Shown: positions 22,807-34,092 of the stretch, one piece after another
How positions within the stretch are numbered: position 1 is the stretch's first letter
Layout: the number at the start of each line of letters is the position of its first letter
DNA from: Bagarius yarrelli
Taxonomy: Eukaryota; Chordata; Actinopteri; Siluriformes; Sisoridae
Length of the DNA stretch: 64,000 bases
Direction of reading: 5' to 3'
NCBI GenBank assembly: GCA_005784505.1
Contig: VCAZ01000099.1
Coordinates: forward strand, 472,501-536,500
The notes under the pieces: generated by a model
Databases searched by the model: none
Told to the model about the DNA's origin: nothing
What the model saw: the letters and a program-made list of their open reading frames with translations, nothing else
Position numbers and translations under genes: made by a program

Positions 22807-23449
22807 GTGTGTCTAAACCTCTGGCTCTTTGGAGATAAGCCGTGTGCTTATTCTCTGGGCAGGCGGGCACAGAGGGGCTCACCTGTAGCCAAGAGATACC
22901 ATCCCCCCCGCATGTGCACGCACGTCCCCCAGGCACGGGACCAACACAATTAAAACAAGTTAGACAACAAGCCCAGTGCTGAGCCAAGTCCCTCCTCCTC
23001 CTCCTCTCATAGCCTCACAAGCTGGCTACTCATTATCTCTTCTCTCCACCTTAATCTCAATTTAAATGAAATATGAGGGTTTGTTTTTTTGTGCGGTGGC
23101 ACAGGAAGTTGTGTTGCTGCCATTTTGTCTTCGTCACTTGCTTTTGCTTTTATATGAAACTTGTTTAATGGTAATTTTTTTTTTTTTTGGAGCTAAAAGC
23201 ACATAATTGACACGATGGTCCCATGAGTCCCTAAATGACCCTTTTGACATTGAAGAAACATTTGATTGGTTCCCATGAGGATAAACGATTTAAAGAAAAT
23301 TACTGGAAAAGAAATTATTAAAAGAACAGAAGATTAGGGTTAGCTGTGGCAAGAAGTTTAGGACCTTACAAGAATGTGTGTGTGTGTGTGTTCATCAGGA
23401 CTGTGTATTTTGTTTAGGGCCTTAGGATAAATATCGCAATACATCACAA

Positions 23450-23502
23450 TCTATTGCAATACAAACAGATAGACAGACAGATAGATAGACAGACAGACAG
23501 AC

Positions 23503-23556
<54 letters not shown>

Positions 23557-23606
23557 ATAAAACATATTACATTATATTGCAATACTTCCTATTAGGGCTG
23601 CCTGAT

Positions 23607-23687
<81 letters not shown>

Positions 23688-23737
23688 ATAAAACAAATTA
23701 CAGTATATTGCAATACTTCCTATTAGGGCTGCCTGAT

Positions 23738-23821
<84 letters not shown>

Positions 23822-23893
23822 ATAAAACAAATTACAGTATATTGCAATACTTCCTATTAGGGCTGCCTGATACAGACATACAGACAGACAGAC

Positions 23894-23939
<46 letters not shown>

Positions 23940-23985
23940 ACATATTACAGTATATTGCAATACTACAAATTAGGGCTACATGATC
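23450..23985. repeat. Higher-order (GACA)n/(GATA)n array
   Basis: GACA and GATA tracts alternate with a spacer, 'acagtatattgcaatacttc' plus 'ctattagggctgcctgatac'. The spacer core 'gcaatac' occurs at about 23457, 23579, 23710, 23845 and 23957, giving repeat units of roughly 112-135 bp. The spacer continues on the right into a wider repeat ('agggctacatgatcttggaa', then 'cattgcgatatc', to about 24075). That repeat resembles a common fish element, so the microsatellite probably arose inside it and was then duplicated with it. Confidence 0.9.
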
Positions 23986-24306
23986 TTGGAAAAAAAACTG
24001 TCATTGCGATATCAGGAAAAACTAAATATTGCGATAGTTAGCTATATCAATATTTTCACACATCCCTAGTATTTATATATGAACCAGTCAGATATTTACA
24101 CTGACTGGAAACATCTGTTCAGTGATCTGTTCCTTCTGCTACTTCGGATTTCTATCACCCATCTCTTCACATGGCTTCGAGCATATTTCACACATTAACA
24201 CACTAAAGTCTTTAATGATTTTTTCGAAACTGGCACATGAAAGTGTTAGCACTACTACAGCTTAGCCTTTCCCTTTTACAAAGTGCTAATTTAGCCAGGA
24301 TTTGCA

Positions 24307-24331
24307 TATGTGTGTGTGTGTGTGTGTGTGT
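24307..24331. repeat. (GT)n microsatellite
   Basis: Uninterrupted GT run. Confidence 0.95.
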
Positions 24332-27300
24332 TTCTCTGAAAGGACGAACTGATGAATACCAGTAATGGAATAACAGCAGGACTTGGGTAACGTCTCTGAT
24401 GATGTCATTCACATCCCCACACACATATGAGGTTCATGTTCTAAGAGGGAGGTCTCTTTTCAGGATAGCCCTCTATCTTCACTGTGTATTGAAGTCAAAC
24501 TTCTTTAGTTGGCATATATTGACCACTTCCTTAGTCGTGGTCAGTTAGTTTCCTCTGCAGAAGCCACATTAAAGCCCTAAGCTTTGTGGTTTCCTGCCCC
24601 CAGCGCAGTTAAAGCAGGTACAAGAAGGCAAATGGGAGCAATTACCTAGCGGCGGTAGTCTTCCCCCTTTTTTTTCCCCTCACTCTTCCAAGATCATCTG
24701 GATCCCGTCATTTTCTTCAGAGATTCCTTTTACATTGCACAAAGATTTTTGTCCCAATGTGGGTTCTTTCTTTTTTATTCACCCACACACACACACCCAC
24801 CTACCCCATGCTCCCACACACATGTAAAATCAGTGGACTGATGTGTATTTGTCCAGCTGTTACGAGTACCTTCATCCTCCAGAGCCGTGATACGGTAACA
24901 GCAGTAAAACAGATGGGCTGAGGTTGGAAGGATGTTCTGCCTCAGAGAAACTGCATTTGGAGGGGATTTACCTTTAACATATGGGACGTTTTTTGGCAAG
25001 ATTTTTGCTCTCTTGCAAAAAACAAAGCACTTGTTTTGTGTTGGGGTCCCTAGAACGTTTTTTTAGGTGTGAACACTAACACAATACTTTGCATGGCCAG
25101 TATTAAGTTACATGCCCTTCTTTTAGTTACACAGGAATCTAAACATAATGTTCTAATACACGTTAATCGTAGCCTAGGCTCAGTTCCAGTGGTCATGAAT
25201 TCTGCTATAAAATCTGGATTTAATGCGATTTTACTATGTAATAAAAGGGTTTATAGTCTGAGAACCTCCAACATTATTGGGGGTTTTTTTAAAGCAAAAT
25301 GTATCTGCTAATGAATTTATTGACTAAAAACAAGAAAAGCAACAATAAGAATAAACTAAACACTAGAACAAAATTTTTTAACAACAAAAAAAAAAAATAT
25401 TAGAACATATAGGAGTGAATCTAATGTAAATTAATTTTTATTTTCCAACTTTTATTGCATTTATGTGGAAAATATCCCCGGAACTACTGACGCTACTGAA
25501 TCTCCCGAATTGCTAAAGCTAACTCCAAAATCCAATACAATTTAGTAAGAAACTGCATATCTAAAAAAAAAACCAATTAGTTAATTTTAAATCTAATAAA
25601 AATGTGAAATTTGTCCTACAAAATCTTGCTAATTCTCACAAAAACAAATCGATGCGCTATATCGAGGTTAGGAAGTAGCACACCTGATGCGTGACCTGAT
25701 TATGAATGTAGCTTTAGCCTGCTATGCATACGCATACTTGAAAGATAGTAATGGATGGCAACACACACCAGCCTTGGGTGGAGGGACTGGGCAGCAGAGT
25801 CGGCAGTCGCCCGGATGGTGATGGATGATGCGCAGGGTTGGGAACCGGAGCCAAGCTGCATGGAGCCTGGTCCATGTGGGCTGCCGTAGCCGCTACAACT
25901 TCAGCGTCATAATTAATCTTCAGAGATGAACACAGTGCTGTTTCTCACTGGGAGAAAGAAAAAAAAGTGCTACCCTATGCAGCTTTTCTGTCGAATTTAT
26001 ATCTTCAATGTTGTTTTAACTAGAAAGGAAAATTATTTGGCAACTCAGTTAACATTTTTTTTTTTGTTAAACTTATCTCTGTAAAGGTGTTTCTGACATT
26101 GTGGGAAATAACCACCATTTCTGTTTTCTTGAAAGGCAGCCAGGAGAAGCCAATGCACAATTTCAGGATTAGAAGGTAGTTGCTTCTCGAACATCGCATG
26201 ATTAACAGGTCCGAGGCTCCATCACGCCTTATCTGGATGAAGTAGCCTCTCAAACTCCTGACTGTGGAAAAATACAAAGCTTGCACAAGCACATAGAATA
26301 AAAAAAAACCCCTCCTCCCCCATCCCTCCTATCCCCTTCGTGCTGGCCTTGCTACCCTGTGATTGCAAGAAAAGATTTTCTTTGGCATCTCGCTCAGGCT
26401 TATTATCCAGACAGTCACACTGAAAGTACAGAGAAATCCGATAGCATGACTGTAACCTCGTGCCTAACAAGAGACACTTTTGTCTTAAACGGTTGGCATG
26501 AGACAAAAGAAAGATCCTCTTATAAATCCACACCGGCTGTGGTTTTAGCCAATCCCTTTACTGTTATTGGCTTTCAGAAAGGTCTTCAGGGCCTTTTTCG
26601 GCATCTGTGTGTTCCAATTTCATATTCATAACCGAAACTTAATTAAGATGTTTAACATGATTGCAGGCGATAAAAGAAAAAAATATCCATGTAACCACGA
26701 CTAATAAATCTAATTAAATGGAAAAGGATGAGCTGTGCACATTTTCCCAGTCCGCTTTACTGCTTATCGTACTTTTTGGAAAGGAATGCGAATGGTATTA
26801 AATAGTGGCTGTTGGTATGTACATGTGAAGTGAAGTGTGTTTGTGTCTGTAAAAGACAGACATAACATAATTAATCTAATCGTAAACTGTGAGAAGACGA
26901 TGGGTTTGAGTTGACATGATTAATTTGGTAGATCCTCCGAGTACCTCTGGGCATGAGTGTGTGTTAGAAACCAGCGCCCTCAGCATCCAGAGAGGGAGGA
27001 ATCCCTGTGATGGTGGGAGGCTGCGTAAATGAGTTTTTTCGCGATGTGCTTGCAATTAGATCCGTGTTTTTTGCGATAACGCGGGTGTACTGACCGCGTG
27101 CTGACTGATAGCAGATAGAGACAGACAGGTTTTTATTTATTTTATTTAATTTTATTTAAAGTGTAGTTAAAAACGGTATGTGTGTATTAGAAAGCCTGAC
27201 TGGGGTGATTATTGCACAGTGTGTAATTTGTAATTATTTCTTTGCATGGAATGCTTGTTGAGGCGTTATGTCAAGTGGCGCATAAAAAAACATGTTAACA

Positions 27301-27846
27301 AAATGATTATTAAAAATTAATTATAAATTATGAAAAAAAAAGATGTTATGGAGGGCAACACACATCACAATTAGAGTTTTCTATGAAAAGAAATTATGGA
27401 AAATGCGCTTTTTGTTAAATGCCTAACAAATGAGTAAGCTGGAGATAAATAAATATAAAAAACATTTGAAATTGAATTTGTGTTTTTGTGAAACTGATTT
27501 AAGACAGTTATACAAAAAAAAAAAAATGTCATTGATTTGGATGTAGCCGTGTCCACAATTCGCACTTAAAGTGCAACTGAGAAAAAAAAACACTAAATAG
27601 TAACATTACAGCAAATATGTGATTTTATTAGCTAGCATTTCTCAGCTTATGTTGCTAAACACGGATAAATTCTCGGGTGTACTTTGTTGACAACGATGTG
27701 TTGAACCGATATACTAAAATTTATCGATAGAACTTCATGTTCACAAATTTTCCCTGTGGTGCATCTTCATCACATGATGAATTCTATTAGTAAATAATTC
27801 TGCTTATAGACTTTACAAATTCCTTTATTTCTTTTACATGTCCCAG

Positions 27847-28173
27847 GATCTCGTCTCCGTCAGGAGGACTATCCCCCGCGGATTGTGGAGCACCCATCAG
27901 ACCTGATCGTATCAAAGGGTGAGCCGGCCACGCTGAACTGTAAGGCTGAGGGCCGTCCAGCTCCCACTGTTGAGTGGTATAAAGATGGTGAGCGTGTGGA
28001 GACAGACAGGGACAACCCACGATCTCACCGTATGCTCCTGCCCAGCGGCTCACTCTTCTTCCTGCGCATCGTTCACGGCCGACGCAGCAAACCCGACGAT
28101 GGCAGCTACGTATGTGTGGCCAGGAACTACCTGGGAGAAGCCGTCAGCCACAACGCATCATTGGAAGTAGCCA
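27847..28173 (+). CDS. robo1: Robo receptor, exon 2 (first Ig domain)
   Basis: The exon is 327 bp and phase 1 at both ends, with a T-rich acceptor ending cccag before it and a consensus A|GTAAGT donor after it. It encodes about 109 residues. SRLRQEDYPPRIVEHPSD opens the mature receptor. The Ig1 fold follows, with Cys at exon residue 32 (TLNC), Trp at 44 (EWYK) and Cys at 90 (YVCVARN), the canonical disulphide pair and core Trp, plus an N-glycosylation site (NAS) near the end. In Robo receptors Ig1 is the main Slit-binding domain and drives axon repulsion at the midline. DLIVSKGEPATLNC and SHNASLEVA look ROBO1-like. YKDGERVET and GRRSKPD.GSYVC look ROBO2-like. Exon 1 tips the call to robo1, with robo2 the alternative. 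No stop or frameshift is present. The remaining Ig, fibronectin, transmembrane and cytoplasmic exons lie beyond the window. Confidence 0.95.
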
Positions 28174-29844
28174 GTAAGTTTGTCTGTGGTTTCTTTTGCT
28201 TTACTATTAAAGGTTGCACGCTTAGTATTTTAGTATTTATAAATATGTCAGGCAGTCTGGGTTTGTGAAAAGAAATAGCCGCAGCGAGTGTGCAGCACCT
28301 GTAAATAGTTTGATTTGTGGCTACTGAAGAGGGACATAAATTAGCATAACCTTTTCCGGTCTAGGCAGATCTATAATAAGATACGACCATGTTAGGCATA
28401 ACGATGTAAGAAATACCGAAGCATTTTCAGGGTAATAATGCATAAACAAGAGTAATGAAGTCATCCAGGCAGTTATTTTATGCAAATTTAGTTAAAACAG
28501 ACATTACGAATTGTTTTATTTACACATATTTCACAACTAGACACCGACTTACTATTCATGAAAAATGCATTGCTTACACTGACATGCTTTAACCTCTATT
28601 ACTGAGAGCTTACACTAAAAACAATGAACAAATAGCACTCCTAAAGGTATCTTGCAGTTTGAGATCAAGTTGATTCCTAAATCTATTAGCTTGCACTTTA
28701 CGGGCCTGAGATTAAGCCTTGGTTCAACAAGCGGCGGTTACATTACTGAGCTGGTAGAGGGAAGCGGAAGGTATTAAAGAGCTTATCCGTTGCTATAAAA
28801 GCAATCTACCCCAAACTTCCCTACATGCCATGTGACCCTCCGCCACAGATGATCCTGTAATGTCCCTTTTTTTAAACGCTAATGGTTAGCTTAATCCTTA
28901 GAGGCTGATTTATGACCTTCCACTGTTTCATTCCGTTCCCTGCAGCTGTGCATATGTAGGGCAAGCGGGAGGATACAAGAATAGAAAACTTAGAATGGAA
29001 AAAGTATACAACACAAAAAACAACACCTTTTTTTGTTAAATATTTATTGATGCGTACAGGTTTATATGTTACAATCGTGTGTGTAACTTTCTCTTCTCTG
29101 TATATGGATTGATAGGATGAGCAGCTTGTTTTTTTAGTCTAGAATCAATCTTGAAAAACAACTAAACTAGAACTCCTCCCTGATAGCTGATAATTCTCCT
29201 GTTTTTCCTCTTGCCCACGTTATTTAAAGAGAAAAAAAAATCTGACTTCATGCTCTTTCTATGCTGCCACACACAGTTATTGCAAACGTGTGGTGGTAAT
29301 CATGCCTGTGGTTGAGTGTACAGATTATCTCCCCCTGTGGTGTATTTCTAATGAGGTCGTTTAAGCTGGCGTTTCCACCCATCGTCTCACTTTTCTTTCC
29401 AGGTGTCAAGTGATTGCTATTAAACGTGTTCATACCTTCATTCAGTGCTTTGTGGCTTCTGTGCTGGCCCTTAAAATGTCTTTTCACGGAGGATTAAGTA
29501 TATATTTTACCCGAATAAAATATCTCTATAAAACTAAGATAATAAATTCAGCCTGCACGATTTTAGCCCTGGTTTTCACTCGCAGATCGAAGGCAAATTA
29601 GTGCTCGTTCACGCAAGTGACAAAGACGCCATCTGAGAGAATCAGATAATCAATATTTGGCATGCTAAATATAAGGACCTGTCAAAGATTCAAAATCCTG
29701 CTATGGAAATTGAGTTCTAAGTAAAAAATACATCAGCGATGACCTACAGCCAATGAGAGAGTGAGAAACAGGGCAGCGGGAAGTGCTGGGAGGAGTTGTA
29801 GACTACAGTATCAGAAAGCATGGCTTCGGTTCCCGAAAAAAGAG

Positions 29845-30758
29845 ACCAGCTATGATGTATGGTTTAGAGACGGTGGTGAGACCAGCTATGATGTATGGTT
29901 TAGAGTACAGACAGTGATGTATGGTTTAGAGAGACAGTGGTGGGACCAGCTATGATGAATGGTTTTAGAGACTATGATGTATGGTTTAGATACTAGACAG
30001 TGGTGAGACCAGCTATGTTATGGTTTAGGACAGTGTGGTGAGACCAGCTATGATGTATGGTTTAGAGACAGTGGTGGAGACCAGCTATGATGTATGGTTT
30101 AGAGACAGTGGTGAGACCAGCTATGATGTATGGTTTAGAGACAGTGGTGAGACCAGCTATGATGTATGGTTTAGAGACAGTGGTGAGACCAGCTATGATG
30201 TGTGGTTTAGAGACAGTGGTGAGACCAGCTATGATGTGTGGTTTAGAGACAGTGGTGAGACCAGCTATGATGTATGTTTTAAAGACAGTGGTGAGACCAG
30301 CTATGATGTATGTTTTAAAGAAAGTGGTGAGACCAGCTATGATGTATGGTTTAGAGACAGTGGTGAGACCATTCTAGAGGTGAAGACAGCAGGTGAGACC
30401 AGCATGATGTATGGTTTAGAGACAGTGGTGAGAGCAGCTATGATGTATGGTTTAGAGACAGTGGTGAGAGCAGGCTTATGATGTGTGGTTTTAGAGACAG
30501 TGGTGAGACCAGCTATGATGTGTGGTTTAGAGACAGTGGTGGGACCAGCTATGATGTATCGTTTTTAGAGAGCAGTGGTGAGACCAGCTATGATGTATGG
30601 TTTAGAGACAGTGGTGAGACCAGCTATGATGTGTGGTTTAGAGACAGTGGTGAGACCAGCTATGATGTATGGTTTAGAGACAGTGGTGAGACCAGCTATG
30701 ATGTATGATTTAGAGACAGTGGTGAGACCAGCTATGATGTATGGTTTAGAGACAGTGA
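29845..30758 (+). repeat. 36-bp minisatellite derived from a LINE coding sequence
   Basis: About 24 copies of a unit built on 'gtggtgagaccagctatgat' plus 'gtatggtttagagaca'. Central copies (30078-30366) are almost exact at 36 bp. The left edge (29845-30040) and 30367-30590 carry indels. In the LINE frame the unit reads VRPAMMYGLETV, a 12-residue segment of the reverse-transcriptase C-terminal region. Since 36 is divisible by 3, long frames stay open on both strands, but these are not genes. Confidence 0.93.
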
Positions 30759-31142
30759 CGCTGAGAAAGAGAAAGGTGGCAGAGCTGGAAGTAGCAGAGC
30801 TGAGGATGTTGAGGTTTTCTTTGGGAGTAACGAGGTTGGACAAGATTAGGAAAGAGTTCATCAGGGGGGCGGCTCATGTTAGATGTTTTGGGCAGAAAGT
30901 CAGGGAAGCCGGATTGAGGTAGGTTGGACATGTACAGAGGAGGGATAGTGAATATATTGGTAGGAGGATGTTAGAAATGAGGCTACCAGGCAGAAGGCCA
31001 AGAGGAAGACCAAAGAGGAGGTATATGGATGTGATAAACGAGGACATGAAGTTAGTGGGTGTGAGTGAAAAGGATGTTTAGATGGAGACAGATGATTCGC
31101 TGTGGTGACCCTTAAAAAAGAACAGCTGAAGTGGAAGAAGAA
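30759..31142 (+). mobile_element. LINE 3' end continuing from the minisatellite
   Basis: The last unit of the array continues in frame into LRKRKVAELEVAELRMLRFS, then LGVTRLDKIRKEFIRG, then KVREAGLR and a stop. A stop replaces the Trp of the expected RWFGHVQ ('ggtaggttgg'). The same frame then gives VGHVQRRDSEYIGRRMLEMR and LPGRRPRGRPKRRYMDVINE before further damage, and the 3' tail is 'acagctgaagtggaagaaga'. It matches the copy at 18979-19228. It is inactive. Confidence 0.85.
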
Positions 31143-32044
31143 CATGTATAATTTGTCTAGAGTTATTGTTATAGTCACTTTAAATGCCGTTTGCACAACA
31201 ATCTTGCTGCTTACTTGCACAGTTTTTGTGTTTGTATTGTCTGTTTGCCTGCCTTCTCTACAGTAATGTTTGTATTGTTTATTTGCACTGTCTGTTCTGC
31301 ACTGTTTGCACCAGTTTACACACATGCACTTTATGTGGCTAAGACAAACTATTTTTTAGTCTTTAGCTTTGTGTTGTTCTTCGGTTTTGTGGCTCTTTGT
31401 TGTTTTGTGTAGCACCATGGGGTTCTGTAGAAATGTTCTTTCATTTCACTGTGTACTGCATTTGCTATATCTGGGTAAAATGGCATTAACATTAGCATCT
31501 GTAATAGTATTTGTATGAGTGATTTCAGACCTTGGATCCCACAATATATATCTGTGTGTATAACTGTAGTATTATTATTATTTAATTTTCCAAATTTATA
31601 TAACAATTAATTCATTTGCTGGCACAGTTTTTTGCCTTTCATTATTTTTATTACATGAGTTTTCCGGTGTCTAATATATTCACTGCACGCTGTGTGGTCT
31701 CCTGCTTGGACTCAGACTCAATGATGGCTGTCCTCAGAGCTTTGTTTTCTCTCTGTTTTGCTCTCCTTCTTTCTACTCCCACTTTCTGTACATTATTAAT
31801 TGTGGGCTCGATTATACATATTGAACTTAAGTCCCTATATTAGTCTGCTTAGAGAACCTTATGCTGAAACAGTTTGCTCACTCTACTGTTTTTAAGATTT
31901 GCTGAAAGATCAGAGGAAAAAGAAATGATAGATTATGTGATAAATAAGGATGGATATAGCTAATATCTTGTTTTACGGCTTTATTTCCCCTTTTTTCCAC
32001 TCGTTTAAATGTAAGATATGAGACCATGTGCTCGATCAGAAACT

Positions 32045-32125
32045 AACGTCAGTTAAGTATGTCTGTGGTGCAGTCGGCGTTCCAGTTCATCCCATGTTCA
32101 GTGGTGTTCTGGTCAGAAGTAGTAA
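32045..32125 (-). mobile_element. Tc1-like transposase fragment
   Basis: Minus-strand pieces such as NTTEH, followed by sequence like the 'WDELERRLH' block, match the region around the catalytic Glu in the other Tc1-like remnants of this window ('gtgcagtcggcgttccagtt' on the + strand). Confidence 0.5.
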
Positions 32126-32187
32126 CAAAGTAACACCCACCCCACCTTTTCTTTCTTTAAGTACCACCAGAATTGATAATCACTCAT

Positions 32188-32235
32188 TTAAGGTGTCAGA
32201 CTGCTAATCAGAAGGTTGGGAGCGTAGGTTCCTTA
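32188..32235 (+). mobile_element. SINE head fragment (family A)
   Basis: Contains 'taaggtgtcagactgctaat' and 'cagaaggttggga', the middle of the tRNA-like head only. Confidence 0.5.
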
Positions 32236-32391
32236 AGTTCTTTTTTTCTGCTATTGTAGTCAATCCAAAGCTGGAAAATACCTTTTTGAATAACGGTGTA
32301 GTAAGGGTATACCAAGTGAATTATAATCGCCCAGCTTTTGATTGACTGAACACACCTGGTCCAGGTAATCAGCAGGGGTAAATGGAAAACG

Positions 32392-32544
32392 TTTATATTT
32401 ACGGCATTAAGCAGACGCGCTTATCCAGTGTAACTTACATTATTCTATTTTATACAACTAAGCAATTGGGGGTTAAGGGTCTTGCCAACAGTGACAACCT
32501 GGTAGTGCTGGAAATGGAACCGGAGCCACCACTTCCCCAAGCAG
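32392..32544 (-). mobile_element. tRNA-derived SINE (family A) with internal deletion
   Basis: On the minus strand it ends 'gtctgcttaatgccgtaaat' and contains the inverse of 'gcaattgggggttaagggtc' and 'ctggtagtgctggaaatgga'. The A-box part is missing between the B-box region and a short 5' remnant. Confidence 0.8.
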
Positions 32545-34036
32545 GACAAAGGCTTGCGCTCGTTTCGAAGTTCAATTTCTAGAATCAACCAATACGCTTT
32601 CACCTCCTGCATGTTATTGTATGGTGTAAAATCACAGAGGAAATTTGCAGTATTGTAAAAACGTTAATTCAACACCGTGTCGATGCGAATTCTTCATATC
32701 TGTCGGCTCTAATGTCTGTCAGGATTAGTTTGAGCTGTTTTTAGTGTATTGTAAGCTTGCTCGGCTGATCCCCCCGTTGTTAAATTTATTGCCCTGAAAA
32801 CGACAGCTGAATATAATGTTACTGTGGGTGCCTGTAAAGGTGTTAAACCGTGTACGTTGCTGTTGTCTAGCTGTAGCTGTTGTAAATTGTTTAAAAGGGT
32901 GTTACTATGTCACTAACAGGTGCATATTTTTTTCTGTCGACATTGTGCTCAGTGAAAGGTTAGGGCAGCCTTTGCCAACACACTTTCCCCTGAATGGCCA
33001 AAGACGGGAATGTATCCAGCGATCTAAGAATAAACCACATGCCGGCTGTGTAGGCAGGTGCGAGCAGGTAATAACTGAAACCCAAGGGTGAGAGGTTGGT
33101 TAGAAGAGGACACACTGCACTCTTTCTGTCCGGTGTGAAGTCCCTGGACTGCTTGTTGCTAAGACAGTGGCAGCTGCAGAAGAAGACACGGGTAGGAGGA
33201 AGTGTTTTAGACATCACGAAAAAGCCTGACACTCAGCGGATTTCGGGTTGAATGGCAGGTTAGCTGACGGACTGATTGACGGATTGTTTGGGCGCTGTCC
33301 TGTGTTCATGAGGTCAATCCAGCAGTCTGGAAACAAACCCCTCTCTGTTTCGGACTGCAAGTGATCACACACTCTGTTGTGTTTTAGACCCGATTTGGTG
33401 GTGCAATTCAATGGTCATTATCTGTGTTCGAATATATGTTACTCGGGTCAGTTTTCTAAAAGCATGGAGGAGTTCAGTGTCTTTCGAAGCACTACTTGAT
33501 ACCCAGCTCTGCCCTTTGACCTCAGCAGTTCTGAACTGGTGGTAGTTTTTTACACCTCCACAGGAAATCCTGTGTTGCTGTGTGTTGTGCTGGAGGAGAT
33601 TGTTGTAATAAATATCAAACAATGGAATGTGATTGAAATGAAGTTTGTTAGCATCATAGTAAGTGGCGGATTTGAATAAATGTGTTTAATATATAGGTAA
33701 AATACCGTTTTAAATATTTATTATTATTTAGCTACAGTATGTATCATGTCTGTAGATTTTTTTTGTTCACTCAGCATTTAATTCAGTGCCACCGGCAGTA
33801 GAGAACGTTTGTTCCTTCCTCGGCTCACTGCTTTACAACTACATTTATTTTCAAAACCCCCGTTATTTTAGAAGCGCTCATGGAAGTAACTTCTTGTTGC
33901 CATGACGATGAAACGATTCCCCCAGTGCTTTGTTACAGCTCAACATCCCTCTGATTCTATAACAGAAATTAATTTGTGGCCGCTTTATTGTTAGATAGCA
34001 TTTAATTGCTGTTTTAACAAAAAGCGAAATGGCTTA

Positions 34037-34092
<56 letters not shown>
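34037..34092. repeat. (CA)n(TA)n compound microsatellite
   Basis: A CA run passes directly into a TA run. Confidence 0.97.

Larger units (their letters stand above)
3821..27846 (+). other. robo1: Robo intron 1 (24,026 bp)
   Basis: Bounded by gtaaac at the start and a T-rich acceptor (tttatttcttttacatgtcccag) at the end, phase 1. Apart from the repeats listed separately, I see no gene in it. Blank stretches longer than 300 bases include 4642-7225, 7732-8675, 9671-14700 (only short homopolymers, plus a triplicated 'gaacagtgcgag' at 13508-13556), 15640-16500, 16695-18950, 19480-21200, 22270-23440 and 24080-27840. All open frames within them are short and unlike known proteins. Two lie in microsatellites. 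Long first introns are normal for vertebrate Robo genes and often hold enhancers. Confidence 0.7.

Noticed and set aside
28174..28268. Continuation of the Robo frame past exon 2 to a stop (possible truncated isoform)
   Set aside because: The A|GTAAGT donor is near ideal, and the added residues after it resemble no Robo sequence.
30035..30481. 148-codon frame of a repeated 12-residue motif, possible repeat protein
   Set aside because: It is the 36-bp minisatellite read out of the LINE frame. Neighbouring copies carry indels that break any long protein.
29845..30758. Regular 36-bp repeats, possible CRISPR-like array
   Set aside because: Units are contiguous with no spacers, the genome is a vertebrate, and the unit is LINE coding sequence.
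33365..33622. 85-codon minus-strand frame
   Set aside because: No domain recognised and no exon-like borders.
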